A stretch of 41,282 nt of DNA from CAZBDV01 sp964490765 (GTDB lineage Bacteria > Cloacimonadota > Cloacimonadia > Cloacimonadales > JAJBBL01): contig CAZBDV010000017.1 of NCBI GenBank assembly GCA_964490765.1, forward strand, positions 1 to 41,282, in the 5' to 3' direction. The notes below the pieces were generated by a model that saw nothing but the letters and a program-made list of their open reading frames with translations, was not told the DNA's origin and made no database searches. The translations under genes were made by a program, and so were the position numbers. Below are positions 20,601 to 29,200 of the stretch, in pieces (positions within the stretch are counted from its first letter, which is position 1; each line of letters opens with the position of its first letter).

Positions 20601-23600
20601 ACAATTAGTAGCACTGTGACAGGGCTCAGATTACTCGGTTCTTCTAATAACACGATAACCGGAAACAGCATAGTTGATAACGATACCGGAATAAAGGTAG
20701 ATGCCAGCTGGCAGGAAGGTGTCTGGTATCCATCAGAGAATAATACGATAAGTGAGAATGATATTTATGGAAATACAACTTATGGAATGAGAGCTGATGA
20801 TCCGGAACAAACAACAGTAGTAGCTGCCTACAACTGGTGGGGAGATGCGACCGGACCGGAGCATTCAATAAATGCTCTTGGTCAGGGTGATGCTGTTACC
20901 GATAAGGTTCTTTTCTCACCCTGGTACTTCCAGGAAGAGAAGCAGACTCTTAACGGTCTGCCTGAGCTTGTCCTATCCGAGATAGGGGATATCTATACCG
21001 TAACCAATACACCAATAGTGATCGATCTGACAGTAACCTATCCGGACCTTACAAATTATGATCCGGCCGTACTCACCGATGCAGTACTTTCAACAACGGA
21101 AGCAGCCTTCCCGGCAGGTACGAAAGTCATCGATGTCCTCTATAACGGAAACTCTATCCTGGCACAGGATTATGACCTTGCCGGCAGCAATACTCACTAT
21201 TTGAGCGATATTTTAGGCAGCCAGACTCCTTACGGCACCCCTCTGGCCGGTCATTCCAATCTGGCGATAGATTGGACTTTCGTAATAACAGGTGCTGAAG
21301 AAGCTCTTGCTGAGTTCCCGGTAAGTATGCAATCGATATCCTATCTTGATAGAAGCATAGGTTACAATGAGCTTGGTGCTCCGGAGGAATTTGAAGTTAC
21401 TTATGCAGACGTTAACTTCCCCGGATTTGCTGATCTGGTCGTAGGCATTCCCAATCCGATAGTTATCGAATGGACTGAATCCTACCCTCTAATCGAGAAT
21501 ATCGGTGGTGCCAGAGTCCTCAACGACTCGAAATTTATGATCTATGATGATGAGGATAATCCGGCATATCTCCCGAGTGGAACTACTATTACAGTTACCA
21601 TACCGAGCGCTACCCCTGTTGTCAGGACTTCTGTTCTGAGCGAGGAAGCACATACCATATACGGTTCGGCAATAGTCACTCAGCAGTCTGATCCGACAAC
21701 CAATGAATTCGGGTATCTTGCACTGCTGGAAAGAGAGGCTACTATTCCCGGCCAGGAAGCTGAATGGATGGTAACTATAGAAGGTGCTGATGCTGGAGAC
21801 TACGTCGTTAAATTTGAAGCCATCGCTGTACTGGATATTGATGCAGGCGGCTATCCATTCGATGGTGAATTTATCTATACAGAAGACGAATTCAGCGTAG
21901 AGGTGGTAGCTGTCTCTCCAACCCTTTATGTTAATCACATCTGGGAAGGCAGCAGTCCAATGCAGGAGGTTGAGCCTGATAAATTCTTCGGACATAACGC
22001 CTTTGCTAATATCCAGAATGCTATCGCTGCAGCCAATCCGGGAGACGAGATCCTCGTTGCTGCCGGTGAATATGAAGAGATCGGGCAGATCGTTATCGAT
22101 AAGGACCTGACAATCATCGGTGATAGTAATTTGACAACAATTATCAAACCGGCTCAAAACATCGAGAACTGGTTCCTTGTGGAAGCAGGAAATACCTTTG
22201 ATTTGAGCGAAGTAACACTTGATGGTGAAGGTAAAAACATCAGGGCTGCAATCCGTACTCACGGTAGTGGTTCGATAGAAAACTGTGTTATCAGGAATAT
22301 TGGCTGGTCCCAATATCTGGGTTGGGGTATTGCCCTTACCTGGTCAACTCCGGATCAAGTCTGGGCGATCTCACAGAATGTGTTTGAAAATATAGAAAGA
22401 GTAGGTATTTTAGTCGATGGTCAGAACAATACAGCCATAGTTACCGGTAATACCTTCATTGGTAATGGTGATGGTGACTGGGTTGGCTATGGTATTGAAG
22501 TTGGAGACGGTGCTTCCGCTGAAATTACCGGCAATACGATAAGGGATTATAGGGGAGTAGCAGAATCTGATGGCTCTACTTCAGCAGCTATCCTGGTGAC
22601 CTCTTTCTTCGGACCTGAACCTGAAGCCCTGATCACTGGTAATACCATCGAAGATAACACAACCGGTATTTATGTTGGTTATGAAGAGAATGATACCAGT
22701 GATGTAACAGCATCTGGTAACACTTTCAACAACAACAGATACCAGGTTCGTACAACAATTGGTGTAGACTTTGATATAGCAGCAGCATTGGCAGACAATA
22801 CCTTCGATCGGGCAGTGGTTGTACGAGAAGAAATCAACACAAGACAGAATTCTATCATTGTACCTGCTATCTTCAGTTTCATTCAGGATGCAATTGATGC
22901 TACCGATAGTGGTAATGCTATCGACGTACAAGCCGGAACATACACCGAACAACTTGTTATCGATAAGGGTCTGACTGTCAGTGGTGATGAAGATGCTGTT
23001 ATCAAGGCTCCACTTGCAACAGAACGTGAGATGCAAATTATTACAGAAAGCAGCAGAACATTTGATCCTATAATATTTATTGATGGTGGTTCAGAGACTA
23101 TTGCTGTTACATTTGAAGGGTTTGAAATCGATGGAAATGATGATCCTGGAAGCCATACATTCACTGGTATTTTATCAAGGTCTGCAGATATCAATATTGC
23201 AGGGAATCATTTGCACAGTATGCTAGCAAGTCAGGAGACTGTCGGTATATCTGTCTATGGTGGAAATGTTGTTATTCTCGATACTAATACTATAGATGAT
23301 TTCTCACGCAATGCTGTGTCAATATTCGATGTAGCGTACCCTACAGTTACTAATAACACAATAATAGGACGTGGCTATGTAGGACAAGGTTACTGGGCAC
23401 AGAACGGTATTCAGATCGTCGGAGCTAATACAGCTTTGATTTCCGATAATACAATTTCGGACATAGGTTGGATCTGGCCTGGTACTGGATCAAGTTGGTC
23501 AGCAACTGGTATACTGCCCTTTGACAGTGAGGAAGTCAATATTGATAACAATATCCTGGAAAATGTTCAGGTTGCAATCCGGGTTGTAAATTCGAACTTC

Positions 23601-26099
23601 AGAGCACAAAATAACAATGTAACAATTCTTGATGACGGTGGTATGGATTACACTGGAGGAATCTGGGGTAACCCACAGGGACGTCCTGAAACACCTCATT
23701 ATCCATTCGATGTGACAAGCAGCAGAAGACAAAGAACAACATTTAGAACAGAGATGACATTTGAATATTATGACAATGATCTTACTGGCGATGGAATTAC
23801 AGATGGTTACGGTATTGGAATCTGGCCTGATGATGACGGTAATTCTGTTAGTGTAACTGCTACAGGAAACAAAGTCATTAATTGGCAAATTGGCTATGAT
23901 ATCTGGGGCGATGATGATTTCGCAGCTAATATTCACAATAATATCATTGAAGATAATAGCTGGGGTATGTGGAACTGGACCAATACCGAAGTAAACGCGA
24001 TTCAGAACTACTGGGGCGACCCGACAGGTCCTACTCACGCTACGAATCCCTTAGGTGCAGGTGACATAATCAGCGATCTGGTTCTCTATGATCCGTGGTG
24101 GGCAGATGAAGAAATGACAATCGAGGGTACAAATGATGCCATTATTCAGGCAATTGATGCTATCAACGATCTCGGAGATGCCTATTACTTAGGTGCAGCA
24201 ACCAGAACCAGCGTACCGGATTACACGCTCTTTGTAAATGCTGAAACGGCTGAACTCGCAGCTGCTCAGCTTGCTATTACCAATGCTCGCGGTCTGGGAG
24301 ACGATACAACCATAGACAACTTCATTAATGACGCAATCGAGACAGTATTCATCAACTGGAATGCAGATATCACAGTCGAAGTGGTTATGTCTGGTGGGGC
24401 AGAGGCCGGTGCTTTCGTAGAAGGAACCACCGGTGCAGTAACGTTGTATGCAGATGGTGACGGAATCGAGATCGAATTACCCGATCTGTTAATTGTCACT
24501 GAAGCCTACCAGCAGATGTATGATACTGAGTATCTGGATCCGATTGATGAAAATGGCTTCTATGACGAAGGTAATGCAAGAATACTCAAAACTACCGAGG
24601 CAGGAACTTATATCCTTTATGTACGCACGACAGATGCGGGAAGAGGAGCAGCTAATGTCACTTCACAGGTAACTCGTCAAAATAGTCAGAGAACCAGAAG
24701 CCAGCAAGTACCTGTAGCTTCTAATATAAGAAGTACCCGTTCAAATGCCGTCTGGTATCGCTATGAATGGCATGTAGCAACTGACGGACCGGTTGTAGAT
24801 AACATTCTTCTCTATGAAGAACTTGTCTATCAACGTGTTTCTGATGTAGATTTACCTGAAACTCTTATCCTCTTCGAAGGACCTGCTGAAGTGGAAATCG
24901 GTGATGAACATTTCTTCTATATACCAAATCCTACCGGCAAGATCCAGCATGCTCAGGAGTGGTATTATAACATCTCACCTGCTAACGCAACGATCAACGA
25001 TCTGATCTGGGAAAGCAGTGATCCAGGTATTTTAAGCGTTGCTGAAAATGGTATATTAACTCCCGGAGAACTGGGGACAGCTACTATAACAGTAAAGACG
25101 GTCGATGGAGAACATATCGCTACAACAGATGTATCCGTATATGTTTTCTACGGTGATGTTAATAATGACTGGATGAATGCCCCATCGACAGTTGGTGGTA
25201 TACAATATCCGGGTGGTGGCGTTGAAGGGTCTGATGCCCTGGCAACCCTGAAATACTCTGCAGGTGATAATGTCTTTGGTGACAATCCATGGGCTCCATG
25301 GCGTCGAACGAGAGCTGATGTGAAGGGTAATCCTTCATTACCAATCCTGGCCTACGATGCATCTTTGATATTCCAGTATGCTAATGATGACATTGATGTC
25401 TTCCCGGCCCAACCAACAGGTCCGGTCAGAGGAGAAAGAACCAGAAGCCAGATTGTAGCCAGCCCGCAGATCAACATCGAGATCATTGATGATATGATAA
25501 TGATATTCGCTGAAGACTCTACAGAACTCTTTGGGTTGAATATCAGTATAGAACATAACCAGTTTGTCACGCTGGGAGATGCTCAATTCAATCTCCCGGA
25601 GAGCTATTTGACTGTAGCGCATGCTGACGAATTTGGTTATCATATTGCTATCGCTGCCTCCTTACCGGAAAACATCGAGGGTTATCTTGCAATGATACCT
25701 GTTATGGCAGAAGAAGATACCTCTTTGAATATCGAAGTATATTCCAATGTCTCGCATTTGGAGTTCGTGCTTGCTGTTGAAGCAAATCTCGTCTCTGTTG
25801 AAGATCCGATATTTGCTCCTGAAAACTCTGTTAGCAGTAACTATCCAAATCCGTTCAATCCAAGCACTACGATCAGCTATTCGGTCAAAGAGACCAGCAG
25901 GGTCAGAATTGATGTCTATAACATCAAAGGACAGCTGGTAAGAACTCTGGTCGACGAAGAGAAGAATACAGGTCAGCATATGATACAGTGGCATGGAGTT
26001 GATAATAGAGGTAGAACAGTAGCATCAGGTGTTTATTTCTATACCGTTTCCATAGGTGATGAATTCAGAAAAACTCAAAGAATGATGCTCTTGAAATAA
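14685..26099 (+). CDS. Giant exported multidomain beta-helix protein with dockerin-like region and FlgD/T9SS-like C-terminal module
   Basis: This 3804-residue protein has a signal peptide (cleavage near A24). Two Ig-like N-terminal units (about 26-250) precede two copies of an unfamiliar ~95-residue module (about 274-370 and 440-530) and one ~126-residue STYxF module (from 570). About six right-handed beta-helix segments follow, starting near 699, 1046, 1531, 1750, 2412 and 2728; several end in WWG/YWG caps. A third copy of the ~95-residue module lies near 2110-2210. The end holds a Big-like domain (about 3432-3480), a dockerin-like region (GDVNNDW near 3490; ADVKGN with AYDASLIFQY near 3546-3566), a cohesin-like beta region (about 3596-3690) and a C-terminal NYPNPFNPSTTISY module (from 3719) ending GVYFYTVSIGD...RMMLLK. 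It is probably secreted and surface-attached. AAAGGAG lies 7 nt before the start. No catalytic motif is seen; adhesion or surface-layer function is inferred. Confidence 0.85.
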   Translation: MKKTQIYFTFLIVALIVLSFPIYAQERAAIQSIVTTDAENDGRIHEIEFFLNEPLNPGGSSVQDYLDGLWAQGIADDFTFSEDFVVPIGMKEGSEINTFIFILEPIEGTTTAFNVDYTSNPARRINTTNSTGYLLSFAAQNIEDRTRPVLKSIEVGYDGSGYVDQIVMIFTEPMHTPQTSTQGINIPGVTLPANGVWDTATRFRLDVTSSITSLFYHDIVFVAGEVLLRDPQFSTNRVNPIGEYYVEKAIRVAREEVALELSEDITVDISEEAVITAIMVYPEEFLEGLPADLFVDAWLTADPALPEDSQIIIEYNGNPVTTYNVGPAGLAETWLSDLLPIERTYLIGHENLTDVWTLKITGITGEFEDNGIYEAETYTFSATSFFGYDFADPSKVYDNGLDGYDGYDEVEITFNSYQAALDLVALNTSLLLEQAGINNIEATMEYPADIAGILSDYMLDALIEVSVAFPAGTELAISYNDTYLTTYTLAADTDQIYLSEMIPAHIPTRTPLLGHEGLVDVWGIDVLLPYISDTAFVTDLTVNSVTSDDDFASEFLLAEETEEITIDTYSTYKFVYDVPLLIIAGEESVVNVTFETDELGTLGYDDIRFKIEADGPGDVTFSATDYTGTHTFDNIGFWGPATGFALPASYTATTQWTLEFSENGLYDITFSLIEAPDGDVVAGITQDQEIYVEAVPTAVFVDLLWAGNDFMEDLGEGKFFGYNAFAVIQEGVDAVASGGTVNVAAGFYEEAITIHKAGVELLGAQSGVDARSRTGLEETIIDGTGTERQAILIGSDDIVVDGFTIQNPDYADNIAAALIVLSYDHHNNNIAIRNNIMHSPGDTTVGRPWGIFAIEGTKATELVIEQNYIHDILFDNATVTWNATGGMWLWEELYNVTIQNNKIENVSTFGIGISTGITGGLIQGNEISGVGYETSASYPSAIRVGTSNSVIVKENIISDSEGTAMTSGVYLLGSTDVTVIDNNISSSSIGIYARGTVFSGNINSNVLSNNSVQVDDPFELLNLESILANNSFDKAVVVRGSDIQVPKVFSFIQEAITASDVGQTVEVWDGYYFGNVTVNKDIDLVSKNGAAVTILDGDDAGSGLGTVYLTSGRDGVKIAGFHIIGIDGPPGLEKAAVYLQGAQANITIEDNIIEARGDAALMGEWNANNNNIIINANLFTGKTFIGDEPNTGNQFVDPNVARQAIVFGGGAGTTNTQNFTFTNNEIATIAAGQLYGNTLVTLDLVGENVISGNVFSGRTLATALRVRGSGDYEVINNDFDGDYDYALFRQGSMLDATNNWWGSIYYPEIYNQVFGSVKLIPYLLNDTIDPLDPGYDSGGTHANSLDLALTYEPANENIKVEFSVDSNEMVLNPIPGLDPTDPGDILVIASMYQALEAAIIAGDDQAILEAALAIGDDVITEYYYIDGTDKVYLQTINDNDLIKNKYWQRYLVRDDEKRFPDWLTGDTVIVQDNYRTHTNPGTGSVASGWLNDVLGRDLYVRVTLVNNGNIFSIEEAVEIGTGPIVNTNTGLGYPTIQAAIDAADAGHTIEVSAGLFVGNLEINVPDLTLKSVAGYDAIIRTEAGFNAGSGFGGITVLADGVTLDGFRIEQGVPQAVVHTHNSNNVTIKNNKIVGVNDARPRGIDVGYASANSANVVILDNEFELLYCGVYISRATDLEIDANHFEDMIDGAIVFDGTWYYGDINVVNNSATDANYLLYFFGEQGPVTYANNDSLTNTLLTNFGVHNTDKNILYSTIQAAIDGAEDSDTILLSDGTYYENIIIDVPGLTITNASSPVIDGDGSGTVVLITANDVTLEGLTIQNSGTEDTDAGIFLNQVTGCYISGNIIIDNGNGVGIVMGSGNTLIDNEITNSSLYGVVLVGTSGNTIEANEIDTAILDGIALANASEVGLDPEIGSTSNYIKTNTIQNGERDGIFIGENCDNNSITNGNILDIIGSIGINLWRSGEQTITGNTISSTVTGLRLLGSSNNTITGNSIVDNDTGIKVDASWQEGVWYPSENNTISENDIYGNTTYGMRADDPEQTTVVAAYNWWGDATGPEHSINALGQGDAVTDKVLFSPWYFQEEKQTLNGLPELVLSEIGDIYTVTNTPIVIDLTVTYPDLTNYDPAVLTDAVLSTTEAAFPAGTKVIDVLYNGNSILAQDYDLAGSNTHYLSDILGSQTPYGTPLAGHSNLAIDWTFVITGAEEALAEFPVSMQSISYLDRSIGYNELGAPEEFEVTYADVNFPGFADLVVGIPNPIVIEWTESYPLIENIGGARVLNDSKFMIYDDEDNPAYLPSGTTITVTIPSATPVVRTSVLSEEAHTIYGSAIVTQQSDPTTNEFGYLALLEREATIPGQEAEWMVTIEGADAGDYVVKFEAIAVLDIDAGGYPFDGEFIYTEDEFSVEVVAVSPTLYVNHIWEGSSPMQEVEPDKFFGHNAFANIQNAIAAANPGDEILVAAGEYEEIGQIVIDKDLTIIGDSNLTTIIKPAQNIENWFLVEAGNTFDLSEVTLDGEGKNIRAAIRTHGSGSIENCVIRNIGWSQYLGWGIALTWSTPDQVWAISQNVFENIERVGILVDGQNNTAIVTGNTFIGNGDGDWVGYGIEVGDGASAEITGNTIRDYRGVAESDGSTSAAILVTSFFGPEPEALITGNTIEDNTTGIYVGYEENDTSDVTASGNTFNNNRYQVRTTIGVDFDIAAALADNTFDRAVVVREEINTRQNSIIVPAIFSFIQDAIDATDSGNAIDVQAGTYTEQLVIDKGLTVSGDEDAVIKAPLATEREMQIITESSRTFDPIIFIDGGSETIAVTFEGFEIDGNDDPGSHTFTGILSRSADINIAGNHLHSMLASQETVGISVYGGNVVILDTNTIDDFSRNAVSIFDVAYPTVTNNTIIGRGYVGQGYWAQNGIQIVGANTALISDNTISDIGWIWPGTGSSWSATGILPFDSEEVNIDNNILENVQVAIRVVNSNFRAQNNNVTILDDGGMDYTGGIWGNPQGRPETPHYPFDVTSSRRQRTTFRTEMTFEYYDNDLTGDGITDGYGIGIWPDDDGNSVSVTATGNKVINWQIGYDIWGDDDFAANIHNNIIEDNSWGMWNWTNTEVNAIQNYWGDPTGPTHATNPLGAGDIISDLVLYDPWWADEEMTIEGTNDAIIQAIDAINDLGDAYYLGAATRTSVPDYTLFVNAETAELAAAQLAITNARGLGDDTTIDNFINDAIETVFINWNADITVEVVMSGGAEAGAFVEGTTGAVTLYADGDGIEIELPDLLIVTEAYQQMYDTEYLDPIDENGFYDEGNARILKTTEAGTYILYVRTTDAGRGAANVTSQVTRQNSQRTRSQQVPVASNIRSTRSNAVWYRYEWHVATDGPVVDNILLYEELVYQRVSDVDLPETLILFEGPAEVEIGDEHFFYIPNPTGKIQHAQEWYYNISPANATINDLIWESSDPGILSVAENGILTPGELGTATITVKTVDGEHIATTDVSVYVFYGDVNNDWMNAPSTVGGIQYPGGGVEGSDALATLKYSAGDNVFGDNPWAPWRRTRADVKGNPSLPILAYDASLIFQYANDDIDVFPAQPTGPVRGERTRSQIVASPQINIEIIDDMIMIFAEDSTELFGLNISIEHNQFVTLGDAQFNLPESYLTVAHADEFGYHIAIAASLPENIEGYLAMIPVMAEEDTSLNIEVYSNVSHLEFVLAVEANLVSVEDPIFAPENSVSSNYPNPFNPSTTISYSVKETSRVRIDVYNIKGQLVRTLVDEEKNTGQHMIQWHGVDNRGRTVASGVYFYTVSIGDEFRKTQRMMLLK

Positions 26100-26100
26100 T

Positions 26101-26187
26101 CGATATCGGACTCATAGAGATGATCATGAAGATATCGAAAAGCATTAAAGGGAATAAGGGGGCTTCACGCCCCCCAAACCTGTGAAG
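26101..26187. promoter_or_regulatory. Intergenic stem-loops between the giant gene and the cohesin gene
   Basis: CGATATC (26101-26107) pairs with GATATCG (26131-26137). GGGGGC (26158-26163) pairs with GCCCCC (26169-26174) around a TTCAC loop. An alternative pairing CTTCAC (26163-26168)/GTGAAG (26182-26187) would exclude the second hairpin. No U-tract follows, so this is more likely an mRNA processing or attenuation structure than a plain terminator. Confidence 0.4.
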
Positions 26188-26211
26188 TATAATAAGTAGA
26201 AGGAGTATAAT

Positions 26212-29200
26212 ATGAGACGATTATTGATTATGACGTTATTATTCGTGAGTTTCTTTTTCCTCTGGGGGCAAAGTGCATTATATAGCCAGTCAACCCGGGA
26301 AAATGGAATAGAAGATATTGAGATAACAGTATCAGGAGCAGAAATAGATGTTCCTGTTGATGGAGATACATTCTGGAGTTCTGTCCATACCAGCGAACTT
26401 GAAGCAGGATGGGACTTCGGATCATACGATTTCTTCTTTACGTATGATTCAGAAAAGCTGACATACACAGATTATTCTACTACAGGAACCCTTGTTGAAG
26501 GACTGGGCACGGTGGGAGTTAATCAACTGCAACCTGGAATACTGAGAATAATCTGGTTTTCTTTAACCCCGCTATCAGGGGAAGGTTCGCTTGTTAATCT
26601 GCAGTTTCAGGCTATAGACAATGGAGTTTCTCTGCTTGCTGCCGAGAACTTCAGATATTCTGACGGTGCTGTTGAAACTCAAGTAACAAATATCATTCCT
26701 GGCGAGGTCATTGTCACGGGAATTGAGGACCCCAAGGTTGCCACTCCGGTTTTTCAACCTGCTCCAGGTTATTATGCCGATGCACAATACATTACGCTCG
26801 AAACATCAACAGAAGATGCAGTTATCTATTATACACTTGATGGCGAAGAGCCCGAGTATGAAGGAGCCTCATCTGTTTTATATGATGACCCGTTCCTGAT
26901 TGATGAAAATACTGTTGTAAAAGCCAGAGCTTTCAAACCTGAATGGACTCCCTCAGATACAGCAACGGGGATTTACTACATCGGTGGAGATCCTCCAATA
27001 GCTACCGTATCAGTCGAAACACTTGAGGTTGGAATAGGACAGGTATTTGAAGTTGCCATAAATACCACAGAAATTGAAGCCAATTCCAATATAGTCGCTA
27101 TTAATCTGTCACTTAATTATGATCCACAGCTTCTTCAGTATGAGACTATTGTGACAGAAGGAACATTAAGTGAAACAGCTTATGATATATCGGCCAATCT
27201 GGAATATCCCGGCAAATTGAATATAGGCTGGTTTGATCTTAATGCCATATCGGGAGTAGGGGCACTGGTAAAAGTTCAGTTCGCTGCTCAGGAAACCGGA
27301 GTATCCAATCTTACACTCTCGGATGTGTATTATAATGCGGTAGAGATGATCGATCTTGTCCAAGGTCAGGTTACTATATATCCGCAAATCGATGCCACAA
27401 TTACTCTACCCCACGAGACCATAGTCCATGAAGATATGGTAGAGATCAGTGTTCATACTACTGAGTTACTCGAATTCTGGAACATCACTTCATTCAATCT
27501 AACCATAGATTTTGATCCGGATGTTCTTTCTTACGATGGATTAGTGATGGAGGGAACATTGATACCTCCCGGCAGTTATGGATATACTTTTGGCAATCTT
27601 GTTGAACCGGGTAAACTTTCTGTGGGCTGGTTCTATAATGAACCGTTGATTGGTGAAGGTTCGTTGATCAAAGTCAGATTTCAAGGAATAGAACCCGGTA
27701 TTTCTGACCTTGAACTATCGGGCTTCTACTACAATCAGGAGAATATTACTGATCTCATTGACGGCAGCCTTACAGTAATCCCTAAACTGGAAACTGTCGA
27801 GATCAATGCTACAGATGCCCTGGTCAGTGTTGATGACCAATTTGATATATACATCAATACAACGGAACTTTATCCTCTCTGGAATGTAACATCAGCTAAT
27901 TTCAAAGTCCATTATGATGGAGAAAAAGTTGCCTATGAAGGTTACTCTCTTGTAAACAGCCTGCTACAGGGAGGCTTTGCGGAGGTCAATCACCAGGCAG
28001 CAGACAATCTTATAAATATTGGCTGGTTTGCAGCACAGCCTATCATTGGAGAAGGTACTCTTATAAGACTGCAGTTTCAATCAATAGCAGTTGGGGGTAG
28101 TCAGATTGAAATAGCTGATTTCTTCTATAATGATGTACTGGTCGATGAGAATAATCTGCATCCCGGCCAGATAGATATGCATTCGATCTATGCGTTCGAT
28201 TATGATGTTCCGGAATTGATCTTGGCCGGTGAAGATGTAGAAGTTCCGGTAACATTTGCAACCGACTTTCTTGNNNNNNNNNNNNNNNNNNNNNNNNNNN
28301 NNNNNNNNNNNNNNNNNNNNNNNNNNNNNNNNNNNNNNNNNNNNNNNNNNNNNNNNNNNNNNNNNNNNNNNNNAACTACAGACTGGACTCTGAACTTCTC
28401 GGATTGGGGTGAATATACGATCACCTTCAACTGCTATGAGGTAGACGATGAAGGTAATATCATTGCTTCAGACAGTGAAATAATAGATGTAGAAGCTTAT
28501 TCTACCTATGCCTTCTCTTATAATGTACCGGACTTTATCTTGGCCGGTGAAGATGTAGAAGTTCCGGTAACATTTGCAACCGACTTTCTTGGTTCACTTG
28601 GCTATGATGGAGTCATCTTCTCCTTTGCAGTCGACGGTCCTGAAGGTAGTATAGTAACTTTCACTGCTACAGATAGTGCTAATAACACCTATAGCTTTGA
28701 GAACTCCGGTACCTGGGGCCCACCTTCCGGTTTTGATCTTCCGGCAGACTATGAGGCAACTACAGACTGGACTCTGAACTTCTCGGATTGGGGTGAATAT
28801 ACGATCACCTTCCGTGCTTTCGAGATCGACGATGAAGGTAATCCTTTTGTCGAAGATGAAGTTACCCTGACAGTAAATGTCCGTTCTACCTATGCCTTTG
28901 ATTATGCTGTAGAGTTACCAATCCTGGTAGGAGAAGATTCTGAAGCCGCTGTAAGCTTTGCTACGGACGTATTAGGTACTATCGGTTACGATGCAGTCCG
29001 GTTCTCCTTTGAAGCAGACGGTCCTGGTGATGTAAGCTTTACAGCTACCGATAGTAATCTGGACGAATATACCTTTATTAACTCAGGTTACTGGGGACCG
29101 GAGACAGGGTTCCCCTTATCTGCAGACTATACAGCAACAACAGGCTGGACGTTGAACTTCGATGCGGTAGGAGTATATACTATCACCTTCCGTGCTTTCG

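Noticed and set aside
26188..26193. Perfect TATAAT as a promoter -10 for the scaffold gene
   Set aside because: No -35 at proper distance, and the start site would fall on the ribosome-binding site.
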